NCBI RefSeq assembly: GCF_014636315.1
Contig: NZ_BMED01000001.1
Span: forward strand, 1,369,941-1,433,940
Origin: Parundibacterium terreum
GTDB lineage: Bacteria; Pseudomonadota; Gammaproteobacteria; Burkholderiales; Burkholderiaceae_D
DNA length: 64,000 nt
Direction of reading: 5' to 3'
Below the pieces are notes generated by a model. The model saw nothing but the letters and a program-made list of their open reading frames with translations, did no database searches and was not told the origin of the DNA. Made by a program: the position numbers and the translations under genes. Of this stretch, positions 53,418 through 64,000 are shown piece by piece. Within the stretch, counting starts at the first letter, position 1; every line of letters begins with the position of its first letter.

Positions 53418-54254
53418 TTAGCCGTTCCGCCTGTAGATGCCGTGCTCGGCCACAAGCGGCTTATAAGTCAAGGAAAAGGGAACGGTCTCGAGTTCGCTTG
53501 TTTCTCCTTTGACCGGCACAAGGGCCAGCATGCCAAAGGCTGTGAGGCTATCGGTAAACAAGCGTAGCGCGCGCCACCGCAAACCGATACCGAAATCGCT
53601 TAAAGTTTCGCAACAGATAATCAGTTCAAATTCATTGAAAGACGTGTCGGTGACGAGGCTGAACTGAGACCATGTGATGTTTCTCAGCAGCGGCTCTTTC
53701 AATAAAAAGCGGCCATCCTCCAATGTCAGATAGTCGCCAAGGCTGTGCTGGCCGCCGCTGCCCCTGTAGTTCTTTTCATATGCGGCCAATTTGTCAGCCG
53801 CAAAGCCTGTGCTTCTGATTTCCTGAAGCAGGCATTCGTTCGCTACGGTCACATAAATCTGCGTTCTGTCATACAAATGCTCTTCCTCCAGCAAAATGGC
53901 CAGCGTGTACACTTCTTCGATACTGGCGCATTCGGCCAGCCATATCCTTGGCAGCGCGTGCGATCTCAGCCAGGGCCGCACCTGCTGCCGTAGCGACAGC
54001 AGGCGAGCCGGATCATCAAACAAGGCAGTCGGCCGCAAGACCAGATTGCGTAATAGCAGTTCTCTCTTTCCGCCATCATGCAAAATGATGTTTTGCAGCG
54101 CTGAAACTGTCGCTATGTCATGGCCCCTCATGAATTTGCCGAGCTTGGCCATCAGCACGGCGCGGTCAAAGCCCCGGAAGTCGTCTCCCATGCAGCGATA
54201 GATCGCCTCCAGCAACAGGTCCAGCTCTATTTCTTCCACCACGGATGCATTCAT
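53418..54254 (-). CDS. CheR-like protein with degenerate SAM-binding motifs
   Basis: The 278-residue protein aligns by eye with chemotaxis methyltransferases: an N-terminal helical domain (about 1-75), then LPRIWLAECASIEEVYTLAILL (102-123) where CheR has IWSAGCATGEEVYSLA. The glycines and the Thr-Gly of the SAM loop are replaced (E108, I112), and the later CRN-V-L-I-Y-F motif is CCETLSDF. So the fold is likely kept while SAM binding and catalysis are doubtful. Its ATG lies 10 bp after the stop of the poly-HAMP kinase, suggesting coupled translation and a structural or scaffold role (inference). Confidence 0.85.
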   Translation of the reverse strand: MNASVVEEIELDLLLEAIYRCMGDDFRGFDRAVLMAKLGKFMRGHDIATVSALQNIILHDGGKRELLLRNLVLRPTALFDDPARLLSLRQQVRPWLRSHALPRIWLAECASIEEVYTLAILLEEEHLYDRTQIYVTVANECLLQEIRSTGFAADKLAAYEKNYRGSGGQHSLGDYLTLEDGRFLLKEPLLRNITWSQFSLVTDTSFNEFELIICCETLSDFGIGLRWRALRLFTDSLTAFGMLALVPVKGETSELETVPFSLTYKPLVAEHGIYRRNG

Positions 54255-54264
54255 CGGCGGCAAC

Positions 54265-60549
<6,285 letters not shown>

Positions 60550-60967
60550 CCTGCTTTTCTCCAAATAAGATTTTGGGAAACCTACTGAACGAAAAATATA
60601 CTCTGCATACGGCACAAATAAGGCACAAAGAGGACAGGCAATACCGCTACTGCATCAATTAATCTATCAATCAATCCATCTATCGAGCGCGAGATGCATG
60701 TTTTTGCACCGCAATATTGCGCGGTATGGTGATGAGAGCGGGGGCACAATATTCCAAAATCCGAAAACGATGATTTATTTCCCACCGAGCCTGTTCCGGT
60801 GACATAATTTACTGCAAATTTTTAATAATTTGTGACAATTCAATCTAGCCTAAGTATTTGTTTTCATGTCGCCGGCGGGTAAAACCACAACAGGCCCCGA
60901 ACTTGCTGTGGTTTTACCCGCCGGTCCGAGATTTTGAAACTGAACATTGACGTAAGCGAGGAAACGA
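60550..60967. promoter_or_regulatory. 418-bp divergent region of the signalling island
   Basis: This AT-rich spacer separates the start of the poly-HAMP kinase (60549, minus) from the GTG start of the REC-kinase-REC gene (60968, plus). It contains repeated ATCAATC/ATCTATC stretches (60655-60680) and, next to the plus-strand gene, a long perfect inverted repeat listed separately. I saw no small gene in it. Confidence 0.55.
60872..60924. repeat. Perfect 18-bp inverted repeat upstream of the hybrid regulator
   Basis: Arms 60872-60889 and 60907-60924 are exact complements, with a 17-base loop. The stem is GC-rich at the outside and contains a TTTTACCC/GGGTAAAA core. It lies 44 bp before the GTG start at 60968. 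It has no T-run on either side, so it is more likely an operator or a leader hairpin than a terminator. Confidence 0.75.
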
Positions 60968-62587
60968 GTGTCGTCAAAATATAAGCCAAAGATACTTGTC
61001 GTTAATGACGATGCAGCGAGCCTGTTTGCATTGACCGGCTTGCTGGGTACATGGGCAGAAGAGAATGGATGCCTGGTGATACCGGCACGCTCAGGCGAAG
61101 AAGCGCTACGTAATGTATTGCAGGACGAATTCGCGGTCATCCTGCTGGATGTCAACATGCCCGGCATGGATGGTTTTGAGACGGCAGAAGCGATCCACCA
61201 GCGGCCCCGTTCTGCCTCCATTCCGATTATTTTCATTACCGCCTTCTTGGCAGATGAACTGAATCGCCTGAAAGCCTATCAGCAAGGCGCTGTCGACTAC
61301 CTGTTTACGCCCATCATCCCGCAGGTGTTGCAGGCCAAGGTATCCGTCTTTGTGTCGCTGGCAAAGAAGAACCTGGAACTGAAAGCCCAAGCCGATGCGC
61401 TGACCCAGCGCACTGCCGATCTGGAAATAACCAATTCCCGGCTGCAACGGGAAATACGCGAGAGAAAGCTCGCCGTGGAGCAAAACCGCGCCAAGGATGA
61501 GTTCCTGGCGATGCTGGGACATGAATTGCGCAATCCCTTAAGCGCGATTACCAGTGCGGCGTCGCTGATCGGTTTTCCCGGCGCCAAGGAAGAAAGCGTT
61601 AACCGTGCCAAGCTGGTGCTGGCACGGCAGGCGCAGCACCTGACCCGTATCGTGGACGACCTGCTGGACCTGGGCAGGGTCATGTCGGGGAAAATAGTCT
61701 TGAACAAAAAGCCCGTCAATATGCGGGAAATTGTGCTGTCTTGCCTGGAAAGCTTGCGCGCGAGCCGCCCCGTGGACAGCTATCAATGGCAAATTGACGA
61801 GAAAGATGCTTGGATAGAGGCAGACTTGACGCGCATAGAGCAGATCATTACCAACCTGATAGACAATGCCATCAAATACACGCCGGCCGGCGGCACCATT
61901 ACGCTGGAAAGCAGCGTGGATAACGGCCAGACCAGCCTGACCATCAGCGACTCGGGCATAGGCATCAGCAAAGAGCTTTTGCCGCGCATTTTCGATATTT
62001 TCGTACAAGGTGAAAATTCCCTGGACCGCGCCAAGGGCGGGCTGGGCGTCGGCCTGGCCTTGGTCAGGCAACTGGTGGAACTGCATGGCGGCAGCATCCT
62101 GGTCAGCAGCGACGGTGAAAACCTGGGCAGCAGCTTTACCATCAGCATGCCGGGCTCCTCCATGCAGGAAACAGCGCCCCCCAGCGGCGAAGCACGAAGC
62201 CACGCGACTATGCAGAAGCTGTTGCTGATAGAAGATAACGATGACGGCCGCGACATGATGACGCGCCTGCTGCGCTCGCATGGTTTTGACGTGCTGGAGG
62301 CGGCATCAGGCCCCGAGGGCATAGCCCTGGCGCAGGCGGAAAAGCCTGGCGTTGCCATCATCGACATAGGACTACCGGGCATGGACGGTTATGAAATCGC
62401 CCGGAATATGCGTGCAGACAAGGAAACCAGAAGCATTTTCCTAATCGCCTTGACCGGCTATGGCTTGCAGGAAGACAGAAAGCTGTCAACAAAAGCCGGC
62501 TTCGACATGCATCTCGTCAAACCTCTGGATGTACAGCAATTAATGCAGGCCATCGATGCCTGCCTCAGCACTCCCCAGGCGAACTAA
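60968..62587 (+). CDS. Hybrid sensor kinase/response regulator (REC-HisKA-HATPase-REC)
   Basis: The 539-residue soluble protein starts with GTG after GAGGAAA. An N-terminal receiver (KILVVNDDAASLFAL, acceptor D61 in LLDVNMPGMDGF) has T at the usual Lys position (VDYLFTPI). A coiled coil (about 135-175) leads to HisKA with H185 (MLGHELRNPLSAI), then HATPase (LIDNAIKY, DSGIGI, GLGVGLALV) and a C-terminal receiver (IIDIGLPGMDGY, LVKPLDVQ). It is divergent from the poly-HAMP kinase and probably exchanges phosphate with it (inference from adjacency). Its end overlaps the convergent GNAT gene by 23 bp. Confidence 0.95.
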   Translation: MSSKYKPKILVVNDDAASLFALTGLLGTWAEENGCLVIPARSGEEALRNVLQDEFAVILLDVNMPGMDGFETAEAIHQRPRSASIPIIFITAFLADELNRLKAYQQGAVDYLFTPIIPQVLQAKVSVFVSLAKKNLELKAQADALTQRTADLEITNSRLQREIRERKLAVEQNRAKDEFLAMLGHELRNPLSAITSAASLIGFPGAKEESVNRAKLVLARQAQHLTRIVDDLLDLGRVMSGKIVLNKKPVNMREIVLSCLESLRASRPVDSYQWQIDEKDAWIEADLTRIEQIITNLIDNAIKYTPAGGTITLESSVDNGQTSLTISDSGIGISKELLPRIFDIFVQGENSLDRAKGGLGVGLALVRQLVELHGGSILVSSDGENLGSSFTISMPGSSMQETAPPSGEARSHATMQKLLLIEDNDDGRDMMTRLLRSHGFDVLEAASGPEGIALAQAEKPGVAIIDIGLPGMDGYEIARNMRADKETRSIFLIALTGYGLQEDRKLSTKAGFDMHLVKPLDVQQLMQAIDACLSTPQAN

Positions 62588-63425
62588 TACCCCGTCTGGC
62601 GAAAGTCGATTTGCTATAGGCCAGATCAAACCCGGCGCGCAGCGCATTGCGCGCGCTGGTGTTGCTTGGCCTTGCCGTAATGCTGGCTAGCTTGAAGCCG
62701 GCGTTCTGCGCATCCGCTAGTCTGGCTTGCAGCAAAGCCTGCTGGATGCCGCGCCCACGATAGGCCGGCAAGGTGCTGGCAATATACAGGTGGGCCACTG
62801 CGGTATCAGCGGAATCAATCAATGCCAGGCCGGCCGATCCGGCAATCTCTCCATCCACGCGGGCAATATACAGACGGGTATCGTCGCGTGCGATGGCTAC
62901 CCGCGCCAATATGTCCAGCAAGGCGCGCGGTCTGGTATGCGTCTGCAGCGAAAACCCGGCAATGCAGGCGGCCACGAAGTCCTCCGAATTCGCCGCTGTG
63001 ACAGTTTCCACCTGCACGCCGGAATCCGGCGGCGATCCGTTAAGACTGTCACCCAGCACTTTGACATAGGTGTTGCTGAAAGCATTCACGACATAGCCGC
63101 GCGCGGCCAGCAGTTGTAGTGCATCGGCATGGATATAGGGGCAGATATCTATTTCCGTCGCTAGGCCCAGCCTGGCATAGGCTGCTTCCAGTGCAAGCAG
63201 ATCGGTCTCAGGAATGCTGCTGCCAAGACCAAAACCGGTCACATGGTTCAGTTTGCGCCCATACGCAGTAGCGGTGAACGCAGCCACACCGCCACCGATA
63301 GCGACGGTATGCGCTCCCATTTCCGGTTGCAGCAGCGCGCAAGTCTCCACCTGCAGCTTCAAGTGCTGCGCCTCGGCGCGCTCCAGCCGGTAAGCCAGGT
63401 CTGGCGTAATGAACAATGCAGGCAT
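62565..63425 (-). CDS. GNAT family N-acetyltransferase
   Basis: The 286-residue protein has a variable N-terminal half (about 1-145, with GAHTVAIGGGVAAFTATAYGR) and a C-terminal GNAT domain (about 150-280). The acetyl-CoA motif reads VAHLYIASTLPAYRGRGIQQALLQARL, followed by the ASITARPSNTSARNALRAGFDL motif. Twin-part proteins of this kind often have a degenerate N-terminal acetyltransferase half. Its last codons overlap the hybrid regulator gene by 23 bp in the convergent direction. Substrate unknown. Confidence 0.9.
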   Translation of the reverse strand: MPALFITPDLAYRLERAEAQHLKLQVETCALLQPEMGAHTVAIGGGVAAFTATAYGRKLNHVTGFGLGSSIPETDLLALEAAYARLGLATEIDICPYIHADALQLLAARGYVVNAFSNTYVKVLGDSLNGSPPDSGVQVETVTAANSEDFVAACIAGFSLQTHTRPRALLDILARVAIARDDTRLYIARVDGEIAGSAGLALIDSADTAVAHLYIASTLPAYRGRGIQQALLQARLADAQNAGFKLASITARPSNTSARNALRAGFDLAYSKSTFARRGISSPGEC

Positions 63426-63542
63426 AGGCGGAGGTCAAAAAGGTATTGGGAAGAAGCAGATTCTAGCGTGGAGAACATCTATTTACTACTTGAAACAAGC
63501 TCGTCATTGTCGCAGCAGTACAACTCCATTAAACTGGTAAGT

Positions 63543-64000
63543 ATGCTCGCCCAACTATCCGATGAAACCCTGATGACGCTTTATTGCGAAGGTGATCTGC
63601 TTGCCTTCAAGGAATTGTACAGCCGTCATAGCCAGGGCCTGTATCGTTTTCTCGCATGGCGTTCGCCGCGGCGGGAATGGGTGGATGAGATCGCACAAGA
63701 TAGCTGGACAGGATTGCACCACGCCCGTGAGCGCTACCGTGTCGAGGCGGGTTTTCGTACCTATCTGTACCAGATTGCGCGCAACCGCCTGATCGATCTG
63801 CTGCGCCAGCAGCAGGTCTTGCTGGCCAGCGAACTGGGTCATACGGCAAACGGCGAAGATATCTTTGAGCGGCTGGCCGACGATAGCGCGGAAGAGCTGC
63901 CGCCCGATGCGCTGCTGGAAAACAAGCAGCAGCTCGCCGGTCTGTATGCAGCAGTAAAAGCCTTGCCGGGAGAACAGAAGGAAGCACTGGTGCTGCAGCA
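63543..64000 (+). CDS. ECF RNA polymerase sigma factor, N-terminal part (cut by window end)
   Basis: The ATG at 63543 opens 152 codons that run off the window. Region 2 is clear: LLAFKELYSRHSQGLYRFLAW, then EWVDEIAQDSWTGLHHARERYR and FRTYLYQIARNRLIDLLRQQ (core-binding and -10 recognition helices). A Glu-rich linker follows, then the start of region 4 (LYAAVKALPGEQKEALVLQ). The anti-sigma gene, if any, lies beyond the window. ECF factors switch on envelope or stress regulons. Confidence 0.92.
   Translation, partial: MLAQLSDETLMTLYCEGDLLAFKELYSRHSQGLYRFLAWRSPRREWVDEIAQDSWTGLHHARERYRVEAGFRTYLYQIARNRLIDLLRQQQVLLASELGHTANGEDIFERLADDSAEELPPDALLENKQQLAGLYAAVKALPGEQKEALVLQ

Overview
The window reads as chromosomal DNA of a Gram-negative betaproteobacterium, most likely Burkholderiales and probably Oxalobacteraceae (Herminiimonas/Janthinobacterium-like). 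This is inferred from the protein families and from the moderately high GC of most genes; it has not been tested by a search. I see no rRNA, tRNA, CRISPR array, insertion sequence or prophage. Coding is dense on both strands, and most genes are one- to three-gene units of accessory metabolism, regulation and envelope functions.

Layout. 1-8.7 kb: a truncated aldo/keto reductase, an MFS efflux pump with a divergent LysR regulator, an exported ChaN/EreA-like protein, several small enzymes (dienelactone hydrolase, NTF2-like, VOC, twin YCII/DGPF), a second LysR gene and a TauE/SafE permease. 8.7-12.5 kb: an exported DUF1800/DUF1501 pair, then a 660-bp gap. 12.5-19 kb: a chemoreceptor, PBP7-type endopeptidase, Pal-like lipoprotein and an OmpR/QseBC-type two-component system divergent from a small exported protein. 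19-25.4 kb: a Ser/Gly-rich protein with a natural His5 run, a DUF4124 protein, an ankyrin protein, a 59-residue ESFPASDP-motif protein, a double-BON lipoprotein, a fatty-acid desaturase and a DinB protein. 25.5-28.3 kb: a YtrA-type GntR/ABC operon with a palindrome in its promoter. 28.3-37.2 kb: a lipoprotein, M48 peptidase and YjgN, a small membrane protein with a DUF922 protein, a phosphoribosyltransferase, rhomboid protease, GNAT, two SDRs, a DUF1993 protein and a degenerate GIY-YIG protein. 37.6-40.4 kb: an acyl-CoA ligase and a membrane-anchored hydrolase.

At 40.4-42.0 kb sits an isolated, visibly AT-rich gene for an ABC-type ATPase fused to a DUF4435/TOPRIM-like domain. This is the architecture of merged PARIS-like or OLD-like anti-phage proteins and is the best candidate for a horizontally acquired defence gene. 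42.1-52.3 kb holds LysE, glutaredoxin, AhpD/AraC, flavoprotein disulfide reductase, hydrolase, SDRs, AraC, MarR and MFS genes, with repeated divergent regulator/enzyme pairs.

52.3-62.6 kb is a signalling island. A 2094-residue soluble hybrid histidine kinase carries eleven 92-residue poly-HAMP repeats, a GAF domain, the kinase core and three receivers. It is followed after 10 bp by a CheR-like protein whose SAM-binding motifs look destroyed. Divergent from it is a REC-kinase-REC protein preceded by a perfect 18-bp inverted repeat. The window ends with a GNAT gene and the start of an ECF sigma-factor gene.
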